Source: Mycobacterium palustre (GTDB lineage Bacteria > Actinomycetota > Actinomycetes > Mycobacteriales > Mycobacteriaceae). Taken from it: a stretch of DNA of 64,000 nt. The translations under genes and the position numbers were made by a program. Below the pieces are notes generated by a model. That model searched no databases, was not told where the DNA came from, and saw only the letters and a list, made by a program, of their open reading frames with translations. Each line of letters opens with the position of its first letter. The stretch's first letter is position 1. The stretch lies in NCBI RefSeq assembly GCF_002101785.1, contig NZ_LQPJ01000100.1, positions 30,982 through 94,981 of the forward strand. The letters run 5' to 3'. Positions 42,864-51,582 of this stretch are shown piece after piece.

Positions 42864-44309
42864 TCAGCCCCGGGCTCGCGTCTCGTCCAGGATCAGCGCG
42901 GCGAGCTCGCGGCGGTTGACCTTGCCGGTCGCGTTGTAGGGGATGCTCTCGACGACGACCAGCCGCTCGGGCAGCTTGAAATACGCGATCAACGCGCGGC
43001 AGTGCGCCCGCAGCTGCTCGAGAGTCACTGGCGCGCAAGCGACTACGACCGCTCCCACACGCTGGCCCAGCTCGTCGTCGGCGACCCCGGTGACCGCGAC
43101 GTCGCTGACCGCGGGGTGCGAGCGCAGCGCCTCCTCCACCTCGACGGGCCCGAACTTCTCGCCCCCGCGGTTGATGGTGTCGCTGAGACGGCCGCACGGG
43201 AAAATGTAGCCGTCGGCGTCCAAGCGGGCCAGATCGCCGGTGTGCAGCCAGCCCTCGATGACGTTCTGGGGGCTGTTCACCCACAGCTCGCCCACGGCCC
43301 CGGCCGGCACGTCGCGGCCCGTCGCGGGATCCACCACTCGGACTTCGACTCCCGGTAGCGGCCGGCCAACCGAGCCGGCGCGGGCCGGGTCGAGGTGATC
43401 GCCGGGCAACAAGGTCGTGTAGGCCCCGAGCGTCTCCGTCTGGCCGAACACGTTGGCGAACGCCACATGCGGGAGCGCGGCCATCGCCCTGCGCACCAAG
43501 GGGATTGGCGCGGCGGCGGCCCCGTAGGCGATCGCTACCAACGACGTCAGATCGGTCCGCGGGAAGTCGGGATGGTCGAGGATGCGCTGCAGCATCGTCG
43601 GCACCATGAACGTAGTGGCGACCCGGTGCCGCGACACCAGCCGCAGCCATTCGCCGGCGTCGAATCGCGGCTGCACCACCGAGGTGTTGCCCGAGTACAA
43701 ACCCCCGAGCGTGCCCAGCGCGCCGCCGACGTGGAAGAACGGGACGCACATCATCCCCACCGAGGGCTTGGCGTCCGCGCGGAACGGTGCGGCCATGCCC
43801 CTGATCCGCGCGGGGAGCCGGTGCCCGGTTATCCCGATCGCCTTGGGAAGCCCAGTCGTGCCGCTGGTGAACAGCACCAGCGCCTCCCGGCCGGGGTCGG
43901 ACGTGGGCTGCGGGGCGTCGGCTTCGTCGCCGTCTGGCGCCGTGAGCACCGTGGGCGCGCCCGCGGCGCGGAGCCGATCGGCGTACGGCTCCCCCGCGAC
44001 GGCCACGCCGGCGCAGCCGGCGCTTCGCAGCAGCTCTCGGAGCTCCGGCGGCGTCAGCGCCGGATTCATCAGCGCGGCAGCGGCCCCGATGCGTGCCGCC
44101 GCGAGCACGGTCGCGATCGACAGCAGGCTTCCGTTGTCGACGACCGCGACGCGCTGCCCCGGAGCCACGCCGCGGGCGGCCAGGCCGGCGGCGCACCGAC
44201 GCACCGTCGCAGCCAGCTCGCCGTAACTGATGAAGCGCCCATCGATGATCAGCGCGACCCGGGAGGGATCGCCGGTGGCGGCGGCCTCGATGATCGTCCC
44301 GGCGTTCAT
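42864..44309 (-). CDS. Acyl-CoA synthetase/AMP-dependent ligase (FadD-like)
   Basis: 481 aa adenylate-forming ligase: P-loop LVLFTSGTTGLPKAIGITG near residue 150, FFHVGGALGTLGGLYSGN, GWLHTGDLARLDADGY with the ribose-binding Asp, and catalytic Lys in YNATGKVNRREL. Shorter than long-chain FadD proteins (about 540), fitting aryl/medium-chain-type ligases. It is flanked on both sides by the two paralogous barrel-like proteins on the same strand with short gaps, which strongly suggests a common pathway. Substrate unknown. Confidence 0.82.
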   Translation of the reverse strand: MNAGTIIEAAATGDPSRVALIIDGRFISYGELAATVRRCAAGLAARGVAPGQRVAVVDNGSLLSIATVLAAARIGAAAALMNPALTPPELRELLRSAGCAGVAVAGEPYADRLRAAGAPTVLTAPDGDEADAPQPTSDPGREALVLFTSGTTGLPKAIGITGHRLPARIRGMAAPFRADAKPSVGMMCVPFFHVGGALGTLGGLYSGNTSVVQPRFDAGEWLRLVSRHRVATTFMVPTMLQRILDHPDFPRTDLTSLVAIAYGAAAAPIPLVRRAMAALPHVAFANVFGQTETLGAYTTLLPGDHLDPARAGSVGRPLPGVEVRVVDPATGRDVPAGAVGELWVNSPQNVIEGWLHTGDLARLDADGYIFPCGRLSDTINRGGEKFGPVEVEEALRSHPAVSDVAVTGVADDELGQRVGAVVVACAPVTLEQLRAHCRALIAYFKLPERLVVVESIPYNATGKVNRRELAALILDETRARG

Positions 44310-44313
44310 GGCG

Positions 44314-45012
44314 CTAGTGCAGCGGTGACCACGCCGAGGTGCGCAGTAGCCGGCTGGTCCACTGGTCGCGCAGGTTCAGGGCGTCGTACATCCAGGTGCC
44401 CGGGGCGCGGTGTTCGGGGGGAATTTGGCTGCGCAGCAGCTCGAGCAGTTGCTCCGGCCGTCGGATGCGCTGCATCAAGATGACTTCCCGGCGCAAATGG
44501 CTGCCCAGCGCGGGCTGGAACGCCGCCTGGATCGTCAGCATCGAGGACGGCCGCTCGAGGCCGCGGGCATAGACGTCGCCGCAGCGGTCGATGTATTCCT
44601 CGAACTTGTCCTGGTAGGGCCACATGGTGTCTTCCATGTAGAGGGTCAGTTCGTGCTCGCGCCCGTCGGTCGGCACCGCGTCGAATGCCACCCGCTGCAG
44701 CGGCGACCACGGCAGCGGCACCAACAACTTGGCCTCCACGTCGTGGCGCAGTTCGTCGAGGCCGCGGATCCACTCTTGCAGGTCTCCGTGCTGCACCCGC
44801 CGCGCGAGGCGTTCCCATGCGGCCCCGTCCTGGACCGCGGTGACGGTGACGACGGTGTAGGAGGGGCCGCTGCCCTGGGCGTGGTCGGCGTACCACAGCA
44901 GCCGGGCGTCGTGCCCAGCCCCCAGTGTGGGCATCCAGCCCTCCCGAAAGGCGGCCTCGAAGTCGTCTGCGCGGCGGCCGCGCACCTTGTGCACCTCGTG
45001 CATGAACAACAC
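44314..45012 (-). CDS. Dimeric alpha/beta-barrel-like (NIPSNAP-type) protein, paralogue B
   Basis: 232 aa paralogue of the protein at 42132-42845, with the same beginning (MLFMHEVHKVRG), EAAFREGWMPTLGAGHDARLL, ARRVQHGDLQEW, PEHRAPGTW and SRLLRTSAWSPLH. The GTG at 45012 is chosen because GGGAGGTG lies 6 bases before it and it aligns with paralogue A; the ATG four codons in is possible. First gene of the B-FadD-A operon, ending 4 bases before FadD. Function unknown. Confidence 0.62.
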   Translation of the reverse strand: MLFMHEVHKVRGRRADDFEAAFREGWMPTLGAGHDARLLWYADHAQGSGPSYTVVTVTAVQDGAAWERLARRVQHGDLQEWIRGLDELRHDVEAKLLVPLPWSPLQRVAFDAVPTDGREHELTLYMEDTMWPYQDKFEEYIDRCGDVYARGLERPSSMLTIQAAFQPALGSHLRREVILMQRIRRPEQLLELLRSQIPPEHRAPGTWMYDALNLRDQWTSRLLRTSAWSPLH

Positions 45013-45142
45013 GCGGACACCTCCCGACACGGAGCGCTCGCCCGATGGAAGCCCTCGCTCAACGGACCGTAGCCCGACCCGGTCGCGGGGTCCACGCCGG
45101 GTGTGCAGACGCCCAACTGGCTCCGGGGCGGGCCCTGGACAG

Positions 45143-45173
45143 CCGAGTTGAGAATCTGCTTTGCTCGACTCGG
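45143..45173. promoter_or_regulatory. Inverted repeat in the divergent promoter of the B-FadD-A operon and the AhpD-like gene
   Basis: CCGAGTTGAG (45143-45152) pairs with CTCGACTCGG (45164-45173) with one mismatch and an 11-base spacer. It lies 130 bases from the GTG of paralogue B and 30 bases before the AhpD-like gene, placed to act on both directions. The binder is unknown; it is unlike the TetR palindrome at 41151. Confidence 0.5.
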
Positions 45174-45203
45174 TAACGATCTTCACCGGGCGGGAGTTCG
45201 CCG

Positions 45204-45686
45204 ATGGCCCGACTGAATGTGCCGGATGGCCCCGGCGGCGAGGCCGCCATGATCTGGACGCTGCGGCCCCAACTCGGGGCCATGGTGGAGCGGATGATCC
45301 GGGGCGCCTACCAGCAGAGCATCCTGCCGCCCGACGAGCGGGAGCTGGCCAGGATGCGAATCGCGCAGATCAACGACTGCCGGGCGTGCTCGGGATTTCG
45401 GGCCCCGTCGGTCCTCGACGCGGGCGTCTCCGCCGAGCTCTACGACAACGTCGCCGGGTACGCCAGCTACCCCGGCTACACGGCCCGCCAGCGTCTGGCC
45501 ATCGAATTCGCGGAACGCTTCGCGACCGACCACGCGTCGATGGACGACGTCTTCTTCGGGCGGCTCCAGGAGGCGTTCTCCGACGCGGAGATCCTCGATC
45601 TCACGCTGTGCGTCGCGGTCTTCCTGGGCCTCGGGCGTTCGTTGACGGTGCTGGGCGTCGACCAGTCGTGCGCGATCGACCTGTGA
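45204..45686 (+). CDS. Carboxymuconolactone decarboxylase/AhpD-like protein
   Basis: 160 aa helical protein with the redox motif C59-R-A-C62 in INDCRACSGFRAPSV, preceded by DERELARMRIAQ. AhpD-type members act as disulfide reductases; CMD-type members decarboxylate lactones. The CXXC plus preceding acidic residue favours AhpD-like chemistry. 28 bases before the nitroreductase gene, likely co-transcribed. Confidence 0.82.
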   Translation: MARLNVPDGPGGEAAMIWTLRPQLGAMVERMIRGAYQQSILPPDERELARMRIAQINDCRACSGFRAPSVLDAGVSAELYDNVAGYASYPGYTARQRLAIEFAERFATDHASMDDVFFGRLQEAFSDAEILDLTLCVAVFLGLGRSLTVLGVDQSCAIDL

Positions 45687-45714
45687 CCACGTTCGAATCA
45701 ACGGTAAGGATCTG

Positions 45715-46338
45715 ATGGACATCGCCTCGGTCGACGAGCTGCTGACCACCACGCGATCGGTGCGCAGGCGCCTCGACCTGGACCGGCCCGTCGGTCGCGA
45801 CGTGATCCTCGAATGCATCACGCTCGCGATGCAGGCGCCCACGGCCAGCAACGCCCAGGACTGGCGGTGGCTGGTGGTCACCGATCCCGACAAGCGCGCC
45901 GCGATCGGCGAGATCTATCGCAGCATCGGGGCCGAGTACCTCGCCTACGCGGCCAAGGACGCCTCCGACGCACAGACCCAGCGGGTATACGCCGGCGCGC
46001 TGGCCCTGACCGAGACGCTGGGGCGGGTCCCGGTGCACGTCATTCCGTGCCTAAACAGCCGCATCGACAACTCCAACATGCTGACCGCTGCGTCGGCCTG
46101 GGCGTCGATCATTCCGGCCGGCTGGAGTTTTTTGCTCGCCCTGCGCTCACGCGGACTGGGATCGGTGTGGACGACGATGCACCTGGCCAAGGAACGGGAG
46201 GTCGCCGAGTTGCTGGGCATTCCGGCCACGGCCACCCAGGCGGCGTTGTTCCCGGTCGCGTACACGATCGGCACCGACTTCCGGCCGGCCGCGCGGCCGC
46301 CCGCGGAGACCGTAACTTATTGGGATACCTGGGGATAG
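45715..46338 (+). CDS. Nitroreductase-family flavoprotein
   Basis: 207 aa FMN-dependent oxidoreductase: TTTRSVRRRLDLDRPVGRD at the N-terminus with the FMN-phosphate arginines, MQAPTASNAQDWRWLVVTD, and the C-terminal LGIPATATQAALFPVAYTIG. The family reduces nitro groups, quinones or enones, or dehalogenates. Second gene of a three-gene + strand set (AhpD-like, nitroreductase, SRPBCC). Confidence 0.83.
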   Translation: MDIASVDELLTTTRSVRRRLDLDRPVGRDVILECITLAMQAPTASNAQDWRWLVVTDPDKRAAIGEIYRSIGAEYLAYAAKDASDAQTQRVYAGALALTETLGRVPVHVIPCLNSRIDNSNMLTAASAWASIIPAGWSFLLALRSRGLGSVWTTMHLAKEREVAELLGIPATATQAALFPVAYTIGTDFRPAARPPAETVTYWDTWG

Positions 46339-46356
46339 CCTGGTTGGAGAACGCTG

Positions 46357-46851
46357 ATGCAGTCGTACACCGTGCGATTCCACGTCGATGCGCCGCCGAG
46401 GAAGGTGTGGCGGGTGCTTCATCCGCCGGCCCCGCCGAACGCGCCGCGGCCTCGGGTCCTCAAGTGGCCCACCGGCAGCATGGAAATTCTCAATGAGGGC
46501 AACGAAGCCGGCGAGGGCCTGGTGCGCACCTGCGTCTTCGAAGTGCCCAAGTACCTGCTGTCCGGCGGCAAGGGGCGGTCCTGGGAGACGGTGACCGAAG
46601 CGGAGCTGAACAAGCTGTCGCGCTACGTGGCGGTCGGCGCGCCGCTGTGGTCTCGCGCGGAGGGCTACCACCGGCTCGAAGAGCAGCCCGACGGCACCAC
46701 CGTGCTGACCTTCCACGAGACCTACCACGCCTACAACCCGGTGCTGCGTTTTTTCCTCGAACGGCCGGTGCACGCCAAGATCTCGCGCGACAACCTCGAG
46801 ACGTACGAGCACGCGCTCGGCTATGCGGGCAAGGTGCGGCGGCTGACGTAG
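46357..46851 (+). CDS. SRPBCC-like protein of unknown function
   Basis: 164 aa, start-domain-like pattern: YTVRFHVDAPPRKVWRVLHP first strand and helix, EILNEGNEAGEGLVRTCVF, WETVTEAELNKLSRYVAVG, then YHRLEEQPDGTTVLTFHETYHAY and a closing helix. It starts 18 bases after the nitroreductase stop, so the three + strand genes form an operon. Could be a ligand carrier or aromatase/cyclase-like protein of the same pathway. Confidence 0.72.
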   Translation: MQSYTVRFHVDAPPRKVWRVLHPPAPPNAPRPRVLKWPTGSMEILNEGNEAGEGLVRTCVFEVPKYLLSGGKGRSWETVTEAELNKLSRYVAVGAPLWSRAEGYHRLEEQPDGTTVLTFHETYHAYNPVLRFFLERPVHAKISRDNLETYEHALGYAGKVRRLT

Positions 46852-46927
46852 GCGGCCAACCGGTCCTCGGTGCGCGGGCGGCGACACGGATGTGAAATCG
46901 GGTGCTCGCCCCGGTACGCTGCGTTGC

Positions 46928-47383
46928 ATGGGATTCAGCGTGGTCGCGGCACGATCGGCCGTCGCCGGCCTGCTGCTGGCCGGTTGGGCCGCGTCGGCGG
47001 GCGTCGCCGGCGCCGACCCGGAGCCGTCGCCGCCGCCCGGTCCGAAGACGTCCATCGACCACGACGGCACCTACGCGGTGGGCACCGACATCGCGCCGGG
47101 CATTTACAGCTCCGCCGGCCCGGTCGGCAACGGCACCTGCTACTGGAAGCGGCTGGGCAATCCCGACGGCAACATCATCGACAACGCCCTGAGCAAGAAG
47201 TCGCAGGTGGTGCAGATCGAGGCGACCGACAAGTCGTTCAAGACGTCGGGCTGCCAGCCCTGGCAGCTGACCCCGGACGCCACTCCCCCCGCCACCGCGC
47301 CGCCCGCCGGCGTGCAGGGGACTCTCGGCATCCTCAACGGCCTGCTCGGCGGCCAGAACGGCCAGCAACCGCCCCACTCCTGA
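46928..47383 (+). CDS. Conserved secreted protein (Rv1906c-like)
   Basis: 151 aa exported protein with a signal peptide ending at VAGA-DPEP near residue 31. The mature part has DGTYAVGTDIAPGIYSS and NGTCYWKRL, typical of a small secreted mycobacterial/streptomycete family of unknown function with two cysteines, followed by a Pro/Ala/Gly/Gln tail. The start ATG 46928 is preferred over one 36 bases upstream that would precede the signal by unusual residues. It lies 15 bases before aao, as Rv1906c does before Rv1905c. Confidence 0.77.
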   Translation: MGFSVVAARSAVAGLLLAGWAASAGVAGADPEPSPPPGPKTSIDHDGTYAVGTDIAPGIYSSAGPVGNGTCYWKRLGNPDGNIIDNALSKKSQVVQIEATDKSFKTSGCQPWQLTPDATPPATAPPAGVQGTLGILNGLLGGQNGQQPPHS

Positions 47384-47398
47384 CGGGAGCTCACTGCC

Positions 47399-48385
47399 GT
47401 GCCAGGTGACCCGCAGCCGGTCGTGGTGCTCGGAGCCGGCGTCAGCGGGTTGACCTCGGCCGTCTGCCTGGCCGAAGCGGGTTTCCCCGTGCGGGTGTGG
47501 ACCTCGGCGAGGCCGCTTCAGACCACCTCGGCGGTGGCCGGTGCGGTATGGGCGCCGCCGAGACCGGCCGAACGCGCCGCCGCGACCTTAAAGTGGACGG
47601 CGCACTCGCTGCGCGTGTTCCGCGAGCTGGCCGGGGACCCCGAGACCGGGGTCCAGATGGCGCCCGCGCTGGCGGTGGGCGACCCGAGCGCGACCGAGGT
47701 GGTGTCGGCCGCGGCCGACCTGATCCCGGACCTGCGGGCGGCCGACCCGGCCGACGTCCCGGCGGGTTTCCCCTCGGGCTTCCGAGCCGGGTTTCGCGCC
47801 ACCTTGCCGATGATCGACATGCCGCATTACCTCGACTACCTGACGCGGCGGCTGTCCGCGGCCGGTTGCGACATCGAGGAGCGCCCCGTGCGGTCACTGG
47901 CCGAGGCCGCCGACGCCGCCCCCGTCGTGGTGAACTGTGCCGGGCTCGGCGCCGGGCCGCTGACCGGCGATGCCAGCGTCCGGCCGCTGTTCGGCCAGCA
48001 CGTCGTGCTTGCCAATCCCGGTTTGCGGCAACTGTTTTTGGAGATGACCAACGGCCTGGAGTGGACCTGCTACTTCCCGCACCCGCGGCGCGTGGTGTGC
48101 GGCGGCATTAGCATCGCCGATCGCTGGGACGCCACGCCGGATCCCGAGGTGACCGACCGCATCCTGGAACGCTGCCGGCGGATCGAGCCGCGCCTCGCCG
48201 ACGCGGAGGTGATCGAGGTCATCACCGGCCTGCGCCCGGACCGCCCCGCGGTGCGGGTGGAGGCCGAGCGACTCGGGAAGGCGCGCTGCGTCCATAACTA
48301 CGGGCACGGCGGCAACGGGGTGACGCTGTCGTGGGGTTGCGCGCGCGACGTGGTGCGCCTGGTCGCTTCCCGGGAGGCCGCGTGA
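47399..48385 (+). CDS. aao: D-amino acid oxidase
   Basis: 328 aa FAD-dependent oxidase. FAD motif VVVLGAGVSGLTSAVCLAEA near residue 8, the NCAGLGAGPLTGD segment, and the C-terminal VHNYGHGGNGVTLSWGCA typical of DAO. It deaminates D-amino acids to keto acids with H2O2. Start GTG 47399. GTGA overlap with the following enoyl-CoA hydratase gene. Matches Rv1905c (aao) in position. Confidence 0.88.
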   Translation: MPGDPQPVVVLGAGVSGLTSAVCLAEAGFPVRVWTSARPLQTTSAVAGAVWAPPRPAERAAATLKWTAHSLRVFRELAGDPETGVQMAPALAVGDPSATEVVSAAADLIPDLRAADPADVPAGFPSGFRAGFRATLPMIDMPHYLDYLTRRLSAAGCDIEERPVRSLAEAADAAPVVVNCAGLGAGPLTGDASVRPLFGQHVVLANPGLRQLFLEMTNGLEWTCYFPHPRRVVCGGISIADRWDATPDPEVTDRILERCRRIEPRLADAEVIEVITGLRPDRPAVRVEAERLGKARCVHNYGHGGNGVTLSWGCARDVVRLVASREAA

Positions 48386-49164
48386 GCATCGACTACGAGC
48401 GGCAGGCCCACGTCGCCACGATCACGATCAACCGTCCCGAGACACGCAATTCGCTTGACATGGCCCACTTCCGCGACCTGGCCCGCGCCTGGGCGGCGTT
48501 CCGCGACGACGCCGCCGCCTGGGTCGCGGTGGTCACCGGCGTCGGACCGGACTTCTGCACGGGCGCCGACCTGAAGAAGTTCATCCCGGAGCTCACCGGC
48601 GACCTGCCCCGGCCCGACGGATGGAACAAGGACGACGCCATCCACGCAGTGCTGCATCGGTTTCCCGTGCACAAGCCGATCGTCGCGGCCGTCAACGGGA
48701 CCTGCGTCGCGGGCGGCTTCGAGATGCTGACGTCCACCGACATCCGCGTCGCCGTGCCCGAGGCCCGTTTCGCGGTGATGGAGCCGAAGCGCGGCCTGTT
48801 CGCCGGCGGCGGGAGCACCGTGCGGCTGCCGCGTCAGATGCCCTACGCGCTGGCGATGGAGCTGCTGCTGACGGCCGACATGGTGGACGCGCAGCGCGCG
48901 CTCGCGATGGGTCTGGTCAACCGGGTGGTGCCGGCGGAACGGTTGCTGGACACCGCTTACGAGTACGCCGAGCGCATCACCGCCAACGCACCGCTCGCGG
49001 TGTTCGCGACGAAGCAGTCGGCGGTCGAGGGTTTGGCGCTCGACCTGGAGTCGGCGTACGACAACGAAACCCGGCACAGCGACCGGGTTTTCGAAACCGA
49101 GGACGCCAAGGAGGGACCGCGCGCTTTCGCCGAGAAGCGCCCGCCGCGATGGCAGGCTCGCTGA
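48382..49164 (+). CDS. Enoyl-CoA hydratase/isomerase family protein
   Basis: 260 aa crotonase-fold enzyme. Start GTG 48382 overlaps the aao stop by four bases, which fixes the start. Oxyanion-hole sequences GADLKKFIPEL and NGTCVAGGFEMLTSTDIRVA; the catalytic acid corresponds to the MEPKRGLFAGGG region, where the typical second glutamate is not obvious. Could be a hydratase or isomerase on an acyl-CoA. It is not part of the gene order I recall for M. tuberculosis. Confidence 0.82.
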   Translation: MSIDYERQAHVATITINRPETRNSLDMAHFRDLARAWAAFRDDAAAWVAVVTGVGPDFCTGADLKKFIPELTGDLPRPDGWNKDDAIHAVLHRFPVHKPIVAAVNGTCVAGGFEMLTSTDIRVAVPEARFAVMEPKRGLFAGGGSTVRLPRQMPYALAMELLLTADMVDAQRALAMGLVNRVVPAERLLDTAYEYAERITANAPLAVFATKQSAVEGLALDLESAYDNETRHSDRVFETEDAKEGPRAFAEKRPPRWQAR

Positions 49165-49170
49165 GAGATC

Positions 49171-49551
49171 TCAGGCGCGCGTCACGTCGCGAACGACCAG
49201 CGACAGCACCCAGCTCACGATGGAGAGCAGGATGGCGGCCCAGATCGCCGTCCACCAGAAGTGGTCGATCTGCAGGCCCCAGTGCGTGGTGTGGGCGGTG
49301 ATCCACAACATCAACGCGTTGATCACGACGTGAACCAGGCCCAGCGTCAAGATGTACAGCGGGATCGACAAGATCTGGACGATCGGCTTGATGAACGCGT
49401 TGACCAGACCGAAGATCACGGCGACGACGAAGATGACGCCGACCGTCTGCAAGGTGGTATTGCCGCCCACAAATCTCATTCCATGCATGAACAGGGTGAC
49501 GATCCACATCGCGAGGCCGGTCAGCGCGGCGCGGAGCAGGAAAGGGCCCAT
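49171..49551 (-). CDS. Four-TM membrane protein, phage holin superfamily IV-like (Rv1903-like)
   Basis: 126 aa integral membrane protein with four hydrophobic helices and conserved NAFIKPIVQILSIPLYILTLG between helices 2 and 3, the hallmark of the mycobacterial phage holin family 4 (DUF360-type) proteins. No lysis gene is nearby, so this is a chromosomal membrane protein of unknown role rather than a phage remnant. Position fits Rv1903. Confidence 0.8.
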   Translation of the reverse strand: MGPFLLRAALTGLAMWIVTLFMHGMRFVGGNTTLQTVGVIFVVAVIFGLVNAFIKPIVQILSIPLYILTLGLVHVVINALMLWITAHTTHWGLQIDHFWWTAIWAAILLSIVSWVLSLVVRDVTRA

Positions 49552-49632
49552 GCGCGAAATCCTGCCACCCGGCTCGGTTCAGGTCGCGCTCAGCGGGGGC
49601 GCGACCGTCACCAGCCGGAGCCGGGTACGCGG

Positions 49633-50271
49633 CTACGGTGCGAGCGCGATGATGCCGGGTCCGGAGGGCGGCGCCGGCGCCACCCCGCCGGAACCGCCGC
49701 CACTGCCGCCCCCGCCGCCACCGCTGCCCGGCGGCGAACCCACCACCGGGGGTGCCTTCTTCGGCGGGGCGGGCGCCGCCGCCTGTGGCGGCTGCAGCTT
49801 GTGGGCGTCCGACACGTGCGGGCGTGGCGGCGCAACGGGATCGGTCCCGCTGGCTCCTTCGACGAACGAGGCCAACCTCACCCGGTCTGTTGATCCGCCC
49901 CGGTTGGTGAAGCCCACCTGATGGTTCGGACAGTAGGCACCCGTCGATGCAACGACGAACCGGGTCTCGGTGCGACGGAGACGATCGGGGTCGAGGCCGG
50001 GGGTGATAATGTTCGCGTTTTTCATCAGCTCGTTCACGACGGTATCCGCGGGAACGCCGCCGTCTAGTTCCCCGCACACGCGGTGGGCGGTGTTGATCAG
50101 GTCTGGCACGCCCGAAATGGCGGGGACGCCTTCTTGACGGAGGAGCGCCATGAACTGGGCGTCCTGGTTTGAATCGGCGGCTGCTGCGCCGCCGCTTAGA
50201 ATCGCGGCTCCGGTGAGCACCGTGGTGGCAGCGGCCAGGGAGCCGGCGTGGGTGGTGATGCCGGTAAACAT
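49633..50271 (-). CDS. Secreted DUF732-type protein with Pro/Gly-rich tail
   Basis: 212 aa. Signal peptide to about residue 32 (GGAAAADSN), then a DUF732-like helical domain with conserved cysteines (residues ~33-115: DAQFMALLRQEGVPAISG, HRVCGELDGGV, GAYCPNH), then a low-complexity tail rich in Pro, Ala and Gly from about residue 145 on. DUF732 proteins are small secreted mycobacterial proteins of unknown function; the tail is an addition. Confidence 0.75.
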   Translation of the reverse strand: MFTGITTHAGSLAAATTVLTGAAILSGGAAAADSNQDAQFMALLRQEGVPAISGVPDLINTAHRVCGELDGGVPADTVVNELMKNANIITPGLDPDRLRRTETRFVVASTGAYCPNHQVGFTNRGGSTDRVRLASFVEGASGTDPVAPPRPHVSDAHKLQPPQAAAPAPPKKAPPVVGSPPGSGGGGGGSGGGSGGVAPAPPSGPGIIALAP

Positions 50272-50462
50272 GGAGGGTTCCGTTCCTTCTAGATCCCCCG
50301 ACCCCGGTTTTGAATGGTGATCAGGCCACTTACGTGGCTATCTCCTATGGTCCACCCGATACCCTGCAAATTAACTGCGAGGTTGCCGCGAATTCACCAA
50401 AAGGTTGATGCGCAAGGCGCGCTCGGTCATCTAGAACTTGCGGCCGCCGCCCCGCCCAGATG

Positions 50463-51530
50463 CTAGTTGAGGTTGTAGAAGCGCTGCGCGTTGCGGCCGC
50501 CGATCTTTTCGCGCGCCTCCTCGCTGATGTCGGCGCGGGTCCGCAGGTGCTTGGTGCTCTCCGGCCATTCGCCGTCCCAGTGCGGGTAGTCGCTGGCGAA
50601 CATGATGAAGTCGTCGCCGAGCACGTCGATCACGCCCGGCAGGATGGGTTCCTCCGGTTCGCATGTCACGAAGATGTTGCCCGCCTTGAGGTACTCGTGC
50701 GGGTCGCGCTGCCAGCCGTGCTCCACCCAGTCCCCGCGCTTTTCGTAGTGCTCGTGCAGGCGATCGATGAAAAACGGCACCCAGCCCGCGCCCGCCTCGA
50801 GGAAGGCGACCCGCAGCTCGGGGTGGCGCTCAAAGACACCGCCGGAGACCATCGCGGTCATCGCCGTCATCTGGTCGAACGGGAAGCTGATGCAGTGCAC
50901 CTGGATGTAGTTGGTGAAACGGTCCACGCCGATCTTCGGCAGGTGGATGCCGGGAGCGCCGTGGATGCCGAGCGGCATGTCGAGGTCGACGGCGGCCGCG
51001 TAGAACGGATCGAGGTCGGGGTGGTCCAGGTTGCGAGTCTTGAGCGCCGGCGGGACCAGCGCGGCCACCAGGCCGAGTTCCTTGGCTTCGGTCAAGACGT
51101 CGATGGCCGCCCGGCCGTGCTCGATCGGGACGACCGCGACCCCGCGCAACCGGCCGCCCGACGAGGCGCAGAAGTCGGCGATCCACTGGTTGTAGAGCCG
51201 GGAGAAGCCCGCGGCGAACTCGGGGTCCTCGAGGCTCGGCGCGCACAGCCCGAGGCTCGGGTAGAGCACCATCGTGTCGATGTGGTCGCGGTCGGCGTCG
51301 CCCAGAACCCCTTCTGCCGACCGGCAATTGATGTCGGCCGCCGCGCTGATCCCGTGCTCGGGCGGGCACCCCGCTCCCGGGCCCCGGTCCTCGGGATAGT
51401 TGCGGCCTTCGAACGTCAACCGCATCCGCCCGTCGGTGCTGGGCTTGACGTACTGCGGCCAGCGTTTGATCGCTTCGATCGCCAGCGAGGGGTTCTCGGC
51501 CACGTGTCCATCGGCGTCGATGATTCGCAT
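50463..51530 (-). CDS. Amidohydrolase family 2 (decarboxylase-type) protein
   Basis: 355 aa TIM-barrel metal-dependent hydrolase of the ACMSD/amidohydrolase-2 group. Metal ligands: DADGH at residues 5-9, H in [10 protein letters not shown], and [12 protein letters not shown] near the end. Members decarboxylate or hydrolyse aromatic or related acids; SnoaL-like and luciferase-like proteins are common partners in mycobacterial lipid/steroid catabolism. It diverges from the MFS gene 52 bases away. Confidence 0.84.
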   Translation of the reverse strand: MRIIDADGHVAENPSLAIEAIKRWPQYVKPSTDGRMRLTFEGRNYPEDRGPGAGCPPEHGISAAADINCRSAEGVLGDADRDHIDTMVLYPSLGLCAPSLEDPEFAAGFSRLYNQWIADFCASSGGRLRGVAVVPIEHGRAAIDVLTEAKELGLVAALVPPALKTRNLDHPDLDPFYAAAVDLDMPLGIHGAPGIHLPKIGVDRFTNYIQVHCISFPFDQMTAMTAMVSGGVFERHPELRVAFLEAGAGWVPFFIDRLHEHYEKRGDWVEHGWQRDPHEYLKAGNIFVTCEPEEPILPGVIDVLGDDFIMFASDYPHWDGEWPESTKHLRTRADISEEAREKIGGRNAQRFYNLN

Positions 51531-51582
51531 GTCCGGTGAACTTACTCTCGCGATTGGGCGCCGGGTACTGCACGATGCTCAA

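Noticed and set aside
49171..49551. Prophage remnant suggested by the holin-like protein
   Set aside because: No integrase, lysin, capsid or other phage genes nearby; the gene sits in conserved mycobacterial order.
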